This document shows positions 1 through 4,798 of a DNA stretch of 5,786 bases, in pieces. Positions within the stretch are counted from its first letter, which is position 1. Every line of letters begins with the position of its first letter. A program made the position numbers and the translations under genes. Origin of the DNA: Pirellulales bacterium (GTDB lineage Bacteria > Planctomycetota > Planctomycetia > Pirellulales > Thermoguttaceae); the NCBI GenBank assembly GCA_030617125.1, contig JAUWWA010000139.1, positions 1-5,786 on the forward strand, read 5' to 3'. Below the pieces are notes generated by a model, which did not search any database, was not told where the DNA came from, and saw nothing but the letters and a program-made list of their open reading frames with translations.

Positions 1-557
1 CGCCGGATCGCCTGACAGCGTGGCGCGGCTTCGAGGAAGAGGAGCAGGTCGGGCGAATCGGGTTGCACCTGCGGGGGAAAGCCGACCGCCGCCAGGGCGT
101 CGGACAACTCCGCGACGTCGCTGACATGGATCGGCCGGCCGTTGAGCACCGCCCCTTCGCCGGCGGTCGCCGGGTAGCACTCGTCCCGGTTTGGGTCGTA
201 GACGGCCCCAACCAGCAATTCCCCTTTTCGCTCCAAGGCGAGCGAGATGGCGTAGTGCGGCACGCGATGCACGTAGTTCGTCGTCCCGTCGAGCGGATCG
301 GCGATCCAACAAGATTCGCTCCGCTCGCGCCGCCGGCCGCCAATTTCCTCCTCCTCGCCGAGGAACGCATGGTCGGGAAAGGCGCCGAGTACAGTCTTTC
401 GGATAATCTCCTGCGAGGCGAAATCGGCCTGGGTGACCAGATCGGCGGGCCCCTTCTGCCGGACATCGGTCCGTCCAATCCAGCCCTGGACTACCGCTCC
501 GGCGGAGCGAACCGCCTCCTCACATACCTCTGTATAGGTAGAGATTTCGGTGGCCAT
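1..557 (-). CDS. Inositol monophosphatase family protein (3' end beyond window)
   Basis: Mg2+-dependent phosphatase of the IMPase/SuhB/CysQ superfamily, cytosolic, cleaving small phosphomonoesters such as inositol phosphates. Reading from ATG at 557, 185 residues are visible of the roughly 260-270 usual in the family. Residues 66-70 read LGEEE (metal-binding Glu region). Residues 84-94 read WIADPLDGTTN, the family signature with metal-ligand Asp87 and Asp90. GAVYDPNRDE follows at 117-126, and GAVLNGRPI at 135-143 is also typical. The second metal-site motif, the WDxAAG Asp, would lie in the missing C-terminus. The start is supported by AGGTG a few bases upstream and a promoter-like TATAAT about 35 bp upstream. 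No gene is close enough to suggest an operon. Substrate cannot be assigned: inositol phosphatase, nucleotidase-like and histidinol-phosphatase (HisN) members share these motifs. Family assignment is sure; specificity is open. Confidence 0.93.
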   Translation of the reverse strand, partial: MATEISTYTEVCEEAVRSAGAVVQGWIGRTDVRQKGPADLVTQADFASQEIIRKTVLGAFPDHAFLGEEEEIGGRRRERSESCWIADPLDGTTNYVHRVPHYAISLALERKGELLVGAVYDPNRDECYPATAGEGAVLNGRPIHVSDVAELSDALAAVGFPPQVQPDSPDLLLFLEAAPRCQAIR

Positions 558-592
558 GATCACCTCGTTTTCCTGAATTTCTCAGGCCGCTG

Positions 593-620
593 ATTATACG
601 GCGTTGCATTGAGCGTGCAA
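593..620 (-). promoter_or_regulatory. Promoter of the IMPase gene, with overlapping inverted repeat
   Basis: On the minus strand a perfect TATAAT (598-593) lies 16 bp downstream of TTGCAC (620-615), a weak -35 match. The expected start near 586 gives a leader of about 28 nt before the ATG at 557. An inverted repeat TTGCA-N7-TGCAA (604-620) covers the -35 and spacer and could be an operator. The -10 is convincing; the operator is a guess. Confidence 0.5.
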
Positions 621-665
621 TCAGGGGGTGAGCTTACGGCCCATGGTGGCGATTTTTCCGCAAGG

Positions 666-707
666 GTTGCCCAGCCGCGAAAATCCGGCAACTCGGCCGC
701 AAAATCC
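666..707. promoter_or_regulatory. Paired repeat motifs upstream of the 708-735 promoter
   Basis: Two overlapping symmetries sit directly upstream of the plus-strand promoter. One is an inverted repeat GTTGCC (666-671) and GGCAAC (687-692), with half-sites 21 bp apart. The other is a direct repeat, CCGCGAAAATCC (675-686) and CCGCAAAATCC (697-707), whose AAAATCC cores are also 21 bp apart. Spacing of two helical turns next to a -35 box is what a dimeric regulator site would look like. No known regulator motif is recognised. Confidence 0.3.
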
Positions 708-735
708 TAGACACGACGGAAAAAGCTGATATCAT
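708..735 (+). promoter_or_regulatory. Sigma-70-like promoter facing the 766-802 terminator
   Basis: TAGACA (708-713, 5 of 6 to TTGACA), a 16-bp spacer and TATCAT (730-735, 5 of 6 to TATAAT). The predicted start is near 742. No protein gene follows on this strand. The only downstream element is the intrinsic terminator ending at 802, which suggests a very short transcript. Confidence 0.45.
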
Positions 736-741
736 AAATGG

Positions 742-802
742 TGTAAGGCCTCTTCTCTGTTCCGGCCCCGCCGTTTCGACTCGTCGAGCGGCGGGGTTTT
801 TT
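742..802 (+). ncRNA. Candidate small RNA of about 60 nt
   Basis: Defined only by context: a good promoter at 708-735 and a strong intrinsic terminator at 766-802. Between them is a roughly 24-nt pyrimidine-rich 5' segment containing CCTCTTCTCTG, which could pair with purine-rich Shine-Dalgarno regions. It holds no reading frame of any length. No known RNA family is recognised. It could equally be a truncated attenuator-like transcript or a terminator that blocks antisense reading from the IMPase region. Confidence 0.3.
766..802 (+). terminator. Rho-independent terminator
   Basis: Perfect 8-bp GC stem CCCCGCCG (766-773) with CGGCGGGG (789-796), an inner CGAC/GTCG pairing, then six T (797-802). 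There is no A-run on the left side, so it works only for plus-strand transcription. It does not serve the flanking minus-strand genes. Confidence 0.75.
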
Positions 803-881
803 CGTTGCGTTGTAACTGTTCGACCGCAGACAACGCCGTGCCAATACCGAATACCCGGCGCGGTAGAGCCGCAACCAAGAG

Positions 882-909
882 GGTTCAGGGTTCAGGATTC
901 AGGATTCGA
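882..909. repeat. Period-7 tandem array (4 units)
   Basis: Units are GGTTCAG, GGTTCAG, GATTCAG and GATTCGA. Read on the minus strand they are CTGAA-type heptamers, as in the array at 4459-4507. The array lies 69-96 bp beyond the stop of the minus-strand gene at 978-1955, so probably in its 3' untranslated region. Such arrays resemble the short tandemly repeated heptamers known from cyanobacterial genomes; function unknown. Confidence 0.75.
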
Positions 910-977
910 TCTGTTCGCAGGGGAAGGCTTGCCGCGTTGCGCGTGTCGGAATACTCCTGGAACGAGTTTACGGGCTT

Positions 978-1955
978 CTACGGCTTCTTGGCCTGGGGTA
1001 TCGTCTCCAGGTAGCCGTTATTGTTCGCATTGGGGTCCGAAAGGCCCGAGAGCTTGATCGTCGCCTTAACCTTCAGCGACCCGGCCGAGGAGTTGATCAT
1101 CCTGCCGGTGTTGTGCGTCAGGGTTTGTCCCGGCGCCAGATGCAACGGAACGGTATGGACCAGGGCCTGTCCATTGACCACGGTGATCAACTCCGCTTGC
1201 TTTCCCTGTAGGGTAGCGGGTCCGCGGTTGGTGATGCGGACAAACAGTTGCCCGTTGCGCAGGTGGTCGGCGAAGATGTCGGTTACGGCCAGATCGGTGC
1301 CGGTTTGACCGGATCCGGCTGACGGCGGCGATGCGCCCGGCGCGCCCGGCGTGTACACGGCGTCGTCGTACTCGACCGCTCCACTGCCGCCGATAATCCC
1401 CAGGCCGATCGTACCCGGCGGCAGCGGCTGGGAATCGTTGGCGCTAAGGACTTGGTTTCCCGCGACCGACACGTCGAACCGCCCTCCGGAGAGCCGGACA
1501 GTTACGTTGTGCCACACGTTCGGCGCAAGGTTCACGGGCGCTGCCTTCAGTTGCTGTTCGCGGAAGCCCGTCTGCGCCGTGCGAATTCTGCGGCAAAGGA
1601 CGATCTGGTTCGGCTCCATCCGCAGCGAGTACATCTTCGTATTCGGCGGCGAGCCCGAAGCGCGCAGGACGATGTCGCCCGTACCCTTGCCCGCTTGATA
1701 GCGGTAGCGGAACTTCAGCGTAAAGTCTCTTGCCTGAACCTGCCAAAGCGCGTGCCCGCCACCGGAGACACGCAGCGCGCGGCCGCCGCCGACGGTGACA
1801 AACTCCCTCTGGCAGGAGAAGTGCCATCGCTGGAGCGGATCGGTGTCAAAACTCTCCGAAATGGGCATCTGCTGTGTCCAGCCGGGCGTGGCGAAAACCC
1901 CGCCAAGGACCACCACGGCAAACGCCGAAACGATGGAAAAGATGCTCTTACTCAT
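978..1955 (-). CDS. Secreted protein with jelly-roll (LamG/DUF1080-like) and CARDB-like domains
   Basis: 325 residues from the chosen start. An N-terminal export signal has basic Lys3, a hydrophobic core at about 5-22 and likely cleavage near 27-29. Residues 30-200 look like a concanavalin A/LamG-type beta-sandwich: SESFDTDPLQRW at the front, alternating beta strands, then WHNVTVRLSGGRFDVSVAG and an acidic EYDDAVY end. This resembles the planctomycete 3-keto-disaccharide hydrolase/DUF1080 and LamG groups. A Pro/Gly/Ala/Ser linker (about 202-219) leads to a C-terminal domain (220-325) starting TDLAVTDI, with an ITNRGPA turn and LAPGQTL, typical of CARDB/Ig-like folds. No catalytic residues can be assigned; a carbohydrate-binding or cell-surface role is inferred. 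An in-frame ATG at 1982 would add nine residues in front of the signal peptide. ATG at 1955 is preferred because AGGAG lies eight bases before it. It appears monocistronic. Confidence 0.82.
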   Translation of the reverse strand: MSKSIFSIVSAFAVVVLGGVFATPGWTQQMPISESFDTDPLQRWHFSCQREFVTVGGGRALRVSGGGHALWQVQARDFTLKFRYRYQAGKGTGDIVLRASGSPPNTKMYSLRMEPNQIVLCRRIRTAQTGFREQQLKAAPVNLAPNVWHNVTVRLSGGRFDVSVAGNQVLSANDSQPLPPGTIGLGIIGGSGAVEYDDAVYTPGAPGASPPSAGSGQTGTDLAVTDIFADHLRNGQLFVRITNRGPATLQGKQAELITVVNGQALVHTVPLHLAPGQTLTHNTGRMINSSAGSLKVKATIKLSGLSDPNANNNGYLETIPQAKKP

Positions 1956-1963
1956 GACTTGGA

Positions 1964-1968
1964 CTCCT
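1964..1968 (-). promoter_or_regulatory. Ribosome binding site deciding the 1955 start
   Basis: AGGAG on the minus strand, eight bases before ATG at 1955. It lies inside the extension that the alternative start at 1982 would use, so it favours the shorter protein beginning with the signal peptide. Confidence 0.75.
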
Positions 1969-2092
1969 CTCGATTGGACCATGATTTGCTTCGACCATAA
2001 CGGGCCGGTCGATTCCCACCCTCAAGGGCTTCATGCAAATATAGGTTGCAGAGCGGATCGGCACGATGGAAATCCGCCAAGGACTGCAAACG

Positions 2093-2127
2093 GATTGAAA
2101 AGCCGTGCGACGAGATTGAGAAGCCGT
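2093..2127. repeat. Direct repeat of a 14-mer, 21 bp apart
   Basis: GATTGAAAAGCCGT (2093-2106) and GATTGAGAAGCCGT (2114-2127) differ at one base and are offset by exactly 21 bp. They lie 138-172 bp upstream of the 1955 start. They could be tandem protein sites, or a chance remnant of a duplicated segment. Confidence 0.5.
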
Positions 2128-2362
2128 CCTGCGGCGGCCGACGGTTTAAGTGTGTCGGAGCACCAGGAGCCCCCCCTTAGGGGCTGTAGTTCCCGCGCCA
2201 GCCAGCAGATGTCGGCCCCCCACACTCCACCACGCTCCACGAGTGAGTTGAGCCGATAATCGGTGCGTCCAAAAGGTTTCCCACCCGAGGTGGCGGAGAA
2301 CCACGACCCTCATCTGCACGGGCGGCCCAAGAAATGAAGGCCCTGTTCGTCAACACCTTCTG

Positions 2363-3652
2363 CTATTTCCCGCACTCCGCGTTCATCTTTTCCAGGACCA
2401 TCCGTCGGGCTTCGCGGGCGATCATGAAGTCTTCTCGTGTTTGGATCACCAGCACGCGGGCGGGTGAGTTGGGCGCGGCGATGTCGACGTCGGGCCAGAA
2501 AAGGGGACTCGCTGCTTTTTTCGCCCGCCTCGATTCGCCTCGCTCGGCCGACTCGTCGCCCAAGGAGTAGCTTGTCCCCTTTCTCGACGCATCGAGATGA
2601 ACGCCGAGGCATTCGAGTCCCTTGCAGACCTCGGCGCGTAGCCAGGCGGAGTTCTCGCCGATGCCGCCCGTAAAGACCAACGCGTCGAGGCCGCCGAGCG
2701 TGACGGCCAACGCGCCGACCATCGCCCGAACGCGATAGGCGTAAACGTCCAACGCCAGCCGGGCCCGATCGTTTCCTTCGGCCGCCGCGGCTTCGACCTG
2801 TCGGAAGTCGGACGAGACGCCCGAGATGCCCAACAGGCCCGACTTCTTGTGCAGCGTGTCGGCAAGCTCGTCGACGGACATTCCCCGCTCCTTGAGCACG
2901 TGGAGCAGGATGCCCGGGTCGACCGTGCCGCTGCGGGTGCCCATCATGAACCCTTCGAGCGGACTGAAGCCCATGGTGTTGGTCACGGCCACGCCGCCCC
3001 GAACGGCCGTGGCCGAACTGCCCTGGCCGAGGTGGCAGATCACCAGTCGCAGTTGGCTCGGGTCACGGTGGAGCATTTCCGCGGCGCGCTCGGTGCAGTA
3101 GGCGTGCGAAGTGCCGTGATACCCGAAGCGGCGGATGCCCCAGTCCTCGTACCATGCGTACGGCAGAGGATAGAGATAGGCGGCCGGCGGGATGTCGGCG
3201 AAGAAGGCGGTGTCGAACAGCCCGACCTGCGGCACGTCCGGCAGTGCCGACTCGGTTGCCGCGATGGCTTCCAACCCGGCCGGGATGTGCAGCGGGGCCA
3301 CATGCGTGTATCGGGCGATCAGATCCTTCATCGCCGCGTCGATCCGCACCGGCCGGCGTATCTGCGGGCCGCCGTGGATCAACCGATGCCCCACCACCCG
3401 GACCAAAATGCCGTCGCCGAGGGTTTTCGACGTGCGAAGCATCTCCAGTGCGGCGACCACGCCGGCGCGATAGTCGGGTACGTCGAGTTCGCGGCTGATC
3501 GGATTGCCGTCGGCCGGCGTGAGCGTGACAACGGCGTGCTGCGCATCGCCTGGCCAATCGAGCAAACCACGGGCGAGCGAGCGAAGTGTGTCGAATTCGA
3601 ACAGCGCGAACTTCACGCTGCTGGAACCGGCATTGATGACCAGGATGCTCAC
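2363..3652 (-). CDS. ackA: Acetate kinase with an in-frame C-lobe insert
   Basis: Cytosolic acetate/propionate family kinase: ATP + acetate = ADP + acetyl phosphate. 429 residues against about 400 usual. Compared with the Methanosarcina enzyme, the expected residues are present: N7, S10, S12 and K14 in NAGSSSVKF, R90 in GHRLIHGG, L121 in PLH, D147 in FDTAF, H179 in GYHGTSH, P231 and R240 in MGTRSG, GGIGEN at 329-334, and E407 in TREDF. Two positions differ: Q210 replaces the Asn of HLGNG, and Y178 replaces Phe179. Alignment offset shifts from -1 to about +23 after residue 357, showing a net insert of about 24 residues at roughly 358-388 (see 2497-2585). The start is GTG, overlapping the TGA of the preceding gene as GTGA with no Shine-Dalgarno, so translation is probably coupled. 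No phosphotransacetylase or phosphoketolase gene is in view. Propionate kinase activity is possible. Confidence 0.95.
   Translation of the reverse strand: MSILVINAGSSSVKFALFEFDTLRSLARGLLDWPGDAQHAVVTLTPADGNPISRELDVPDYRAGVVAALEMLRTSKTLGDGILVRVVGHRLIHGGPQIRRPVRIDAAMKDLIARYTHVAPLHIPAGLEAIAATESALPDVPQVGLFDTAFFADIPPAAYLYPLPYAWYEDWGIRRFGYHGTSHAYCTERAAEMLHRDPSQLRLVICHLGQGSSATAVRGGVAVTNTMGFSPLEGFMMGTRSGTVDPGILLHVLKERGMSVDELADTLHKKSGLLGISGVSSDFRQVEAAAAEGNDRARLALDVYAYRVRAMVGALAVTLGGLDALVFTGGIGENSAWLRAEVCKGLECLGVHLDASRKGTSYSLGDESAERGESRRAKKAASPLFWPDVDIAAPNSPARVLVIQTREDFMIAREARRMVLEKMNAECGK
2497..2585. repeat. Inverted-repeat-bounded insert inside ackA (REP/MITE-like)
   Basis: The extra segment of AckA (about residues 358-388) is encoded by a stretch bounded by AAAGGGGAC (2500-2508) and its exact reverse complement GTCCCCTTT (2574-2582). 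Three more bases of partial pairing extend inward, and both ends have similar outer AGA/GAG bases. Inside, CGCCTCG is repeated 10 bp apart (2526 and 2536). The encoded residues (Ser, Arg, Ala, Lys, Glu rich, with RRAKKAASP) are unlike the rest of the enzyme. The inverted ends and localisation to the insert suggest a small non-autonomous palindromic element that entered in frame. The origin is inferred; no second copy is in this window and no target duplication is clear. Confidence 0.5.
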
Positions 3653-4410
3653 GATGATTCGTCGCGTGCAGGGCGGGCTTCCTTCGATTTCCGCGGATCC
3701 TTCGTTCCACGGCTCTTGCCCGGTCCTCGCCCCCTACCCCGACCGCGCGACGGTCCGCTGGGGCGCTTCGATCGATTTTCGAGGTTGGCGTCGACGATCA
3801 CCCCGACGGCCTCCTGCCATGTGGGACTGGTGCGATGGCCGGACTTGGCGGCTTTCGGCCTCTGCTCCGGCTGGTCGGACCGACCATCCGGCTTCGATCG
3901 CTTGGCGGTCTCCTTCGCCGGTCGTTCGCTTCTCTTCAGGGAACTTTCCGATTCGCGAGATTCGTCGGTCGGGGAATCTTCTTCCGTCGCGGGCGTCTCA
4001 GCGCCGGAAAGCTTTTTCTTGCGAGAGGCTCCGCGGCGTCGACGGCGACGAGACGGCCTTCCGGGCGATTCCGCCGACGTCGGCGCCTTTGCCTCCGCCG
4101 GCCGCTGCTCGGCAGGCGGCTCGGATAGCACGCCGACGGGTTCGGGCTCGCCTTCGGCTTGGGATTCAGCTTCGGCAGGCGCAACTTGTTGTTTGTCGGA
4201 CGGCGGCGGCGCAACACCCAACTCACTGGCCAATGTATCCCAGCTTTGGGATTTGGGCTTCGGCGCGGGCGGTTTTGGCGCCGCTTTCCTTGCAGGGGGC
4301 GTTGGTGCGGCCGGCTTCTTCTCCGCTTCCTCCTTGGGAGGTGCCGCACCGAGCGAGGACGCCAACTGGTTCCAATGGTCCGATGGCTCTGGATCGGTCA
4401 TGTTTTCCAT
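3649..4410 (-). CDS. Disordered basic protein with repeated Trp motifs and RG box
   Basis: 253 residues, not recognised as a named family. Almost entirely low complexity (Pro, Ala, Glu, Lys, Ser, Arg), with no signal peptide or membrane segment, so probably cytosolic. Two near-identical 15-residue motifs stand out: DHWNQLASSLGAAPP (11-25) and QSWDTLASELGVAPP (55-69). A third Trp-led amphipathic stretch, TWQEAVGVIVDANLENR (197-213), is the only other ordered-looking part. Basic clusters are RRRRRRGASRKKK (121-133) and an RGRGRGRG box (222-229), as in RNA-binding RG/RGG proteins. Nucleic-acid binding with short helical docking motifs is inferred. The stop overlaps the ackA GTG by four bases, implying co-translation. 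Start ATG 4410 has no clear Shine-Dalgarno; ATG 4401 (Met4) is a possible alternative. The long plus-strand frame across this region is a shadow. Confidence 0.75.
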   Translation of the reverse strand: MENMTDPEPSDHWNQLASSLGAAPPKEEAEKKPAAPTPPARKAAPKPPAPKPKSQSWDTLASELGVAPPPSDKQQVAPAEAESQAEGEPEPVGVLSEPPAEQRPAEAKAPTSAESPGRPSRRRRRRGASRKKKLSGAETPATEEDSPTDESRESESSLKRSERPAKETAKRSKPDGRSDQPEQRPKAAKSGHRTSPTWQEAVGVIVDANLENRSKRPSGPSRGRGRGRGPGKSRGTKDPRKSKEARPARDESS

Positions 4411-4458
4411 AGATGGGTATTTCAGAATTGCTGTCGCGTGGACTCGGCTATTGACTTC

Positions 4459-4507
4459 CAGGTATCAGGTATCAGCTTTCAGCCGTCGGCTTTCAGCTTT
4501 CAGCCGT
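4459..4507. repeat. Period-7 tandem array (7 units)
   Basis: Exactly seven heptamers: CAGGTAT twice, CAGCTTT, CAGCCGT, CGGCTTT, CAGCTTT, CAGCCGT. On the minus strand most units begin CTGA, matching the array at 882-909. If the promoter at 4508-4536 is right, the array lies in the 5' leader of the 4410 gene. AGCCG-T-CGGCT (4481-4491) inside it can form a dyad. Confidence 0.8.
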
Positions 4508-4536
4508 AATATATGCTTTTTCTGTCCTTGTGGGAA
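4508..4536 (-). promoter_or_regulatory. Possible promoter of the 4410-ackA operon
   Basis: On the minus strand, TTCCCA (4536-4531, 4 of 6) and TATATT (4513-4508, 5 of 6) are separated by exactly 17 bp. The expected start near 4501 would give a leader of about 90 nt carrying the heptamer array. Plausible but the -35 is weak. Confidence 0.35.
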
Positions 4537-4547
4537 GACGAGCGGCG

Positions 4548-4593
4548 AGTGTCGCCATATCGACCACATGAATCGCTGCGACGACACTTTTTT
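4548..4593 (+). terminator. Weak terminator-like hairpin
   Basis: AGTGTCG (4548-4554) pairs with CGACACT (4582-4588), followed by a run of six T (4588-4593). The 27-nt loop is long for an intrinsic terminator, and no plus-strand gene precedes it. It may only shield the 4799 gene from upstream transcription. Confidence 0.25.
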
Positions 4594-4710
4594 AGGGGAT
4601 TTGCACCGCTGCCCGAACGTTCGCCCTGGCAAGAATCGTATCCATAAGTCCCATCCAGCAAACCACTTACAACGACGAAACCCACGGCCGCCCTGTTTCC
4701 TTCAATCCAA

Positions 4711-4738
4711 TCGGCATACAATTGACGTAGAATATATT
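4711..4738 (+). promoter_or_regulatory. Possible promoter of the 4799 gene
   Basis: TCGGCA (4711-4716, 4 of 6), a 16-bp spacer, and TATATT (4733-4738, 5 of 6). The expected start near 4745 leaves a leader of about 54 nt. A better -35-like TTGACG at 4722-4727 has no -10 at proper spacing (TACACT at 4751 is 23 bp away), so the exact promoter is uncertain. Confidence 0.35.
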
Positions 4739-4766
4739 TCGGGAGGCCGTTACACTGCCTCCGAAA
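4737..4766 (+). promoter_or_regulatory. Leader/promoter hairpin before the 4799 gene
   Basis: GGAGGC (4742-4747) pairs with GCCTCC (4757-4762). The stem continues as TTTC (4737-4740) with GAAA (4763-4766) around one bulged G, giving ten pairs and a nine-base loop. There is no T-run, so it is not a terminator. It lies at the predicted transcription start and could be an operator or a 5' leader structure. Confidence 0.4.
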
Positions 4767-4785
4767 ACGCCTGGATTTCTCTCGG

Positions 4786-4792
4786 AAAGGAG
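4786..4792 (+). promoter_or_regulatory. Strong Shine-Dalgarno of the 4799 gene
   Basis: AAAGGAG six bases before ATG at 4799, the best ribosome binding site in the window. It fixes the start of the truncated plus-strand gene. Confidence 0.85.
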
Positions 4793-4798
4793 TAAGCC

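Larger units (their letters stand above)
1956..2362. other. Intergenic region between ackA and the secreted-protein gene
   Basis: No credible gene. It holds a minus-strand TATATT (2043-2038) that could be a -10 box for the 1955 gene, though no good -35 accompanies it. It also has three small dyads: AGCCCC/GGGGCT (2168-2185), CCGAT-A-ATCGG (2253-2263) and CCACC/GGTGG (2281-2293). Read on the minus strand, the last is followed by GGAAACCTTTT and is the best, though weak, candidate for an ackA terminator. A duplicated 14-mer lies at 2093-2127. Short open frames here lack start signals. Confidence 0.5.

Noticed and set aside
63..593. 176-codon plus-strand open frame
   Set aside because: It is antisense to the inositol monophosphatase gene, whose WIADPLDGTTN signature is clear on the minus strand.
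777..786. CGACTCGTCG shared by the terminator loop (777-786) and the ackA insert (2549-2558)
   Set aside because: A 10-mer match made of common high-GC words, with no similarity in the flanks; likely coincidence.
1956..1982. Upstream ATG extension of the secreted-protein gene
   Set aside because: The extra nine residues would precede the signal peptide and overlap the AGGAG that serves the ATG at 1955.
2031..2240. 69-codon minus-strand open frame in the gap after ackA
   Set aside because: No start signal or domain; its content comes from the duplicated 14-mer and the C-rich dyad.
4614..4623. Perfect palindrome CGAACGTTCG as a LexA-type box
   Set aside because: The Gram-positive SOS box needs a four-base gap between GAAC and GTTC; here the arms abut. 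A 10-bp palindrome alone is not sufficient evidence.
4500..4721. 73-codon minus-strand open frame between the divergent genes
   Set aside because: No ribosome binding site, no homology-like features, and it overlaps the predicted promoters and the heptamer array.
2849..4795. 648-codon plus-strand open frame spanning ackA, the Trp-motif gene and the intergenic region
   Set aside because: It lies antisense to an unmistakable acetate kinase and to a protein with internal repeats and a coupled stop/start. Its translation has no recognisable domain and runs through the heptamer array. It is a high-GC shadow.
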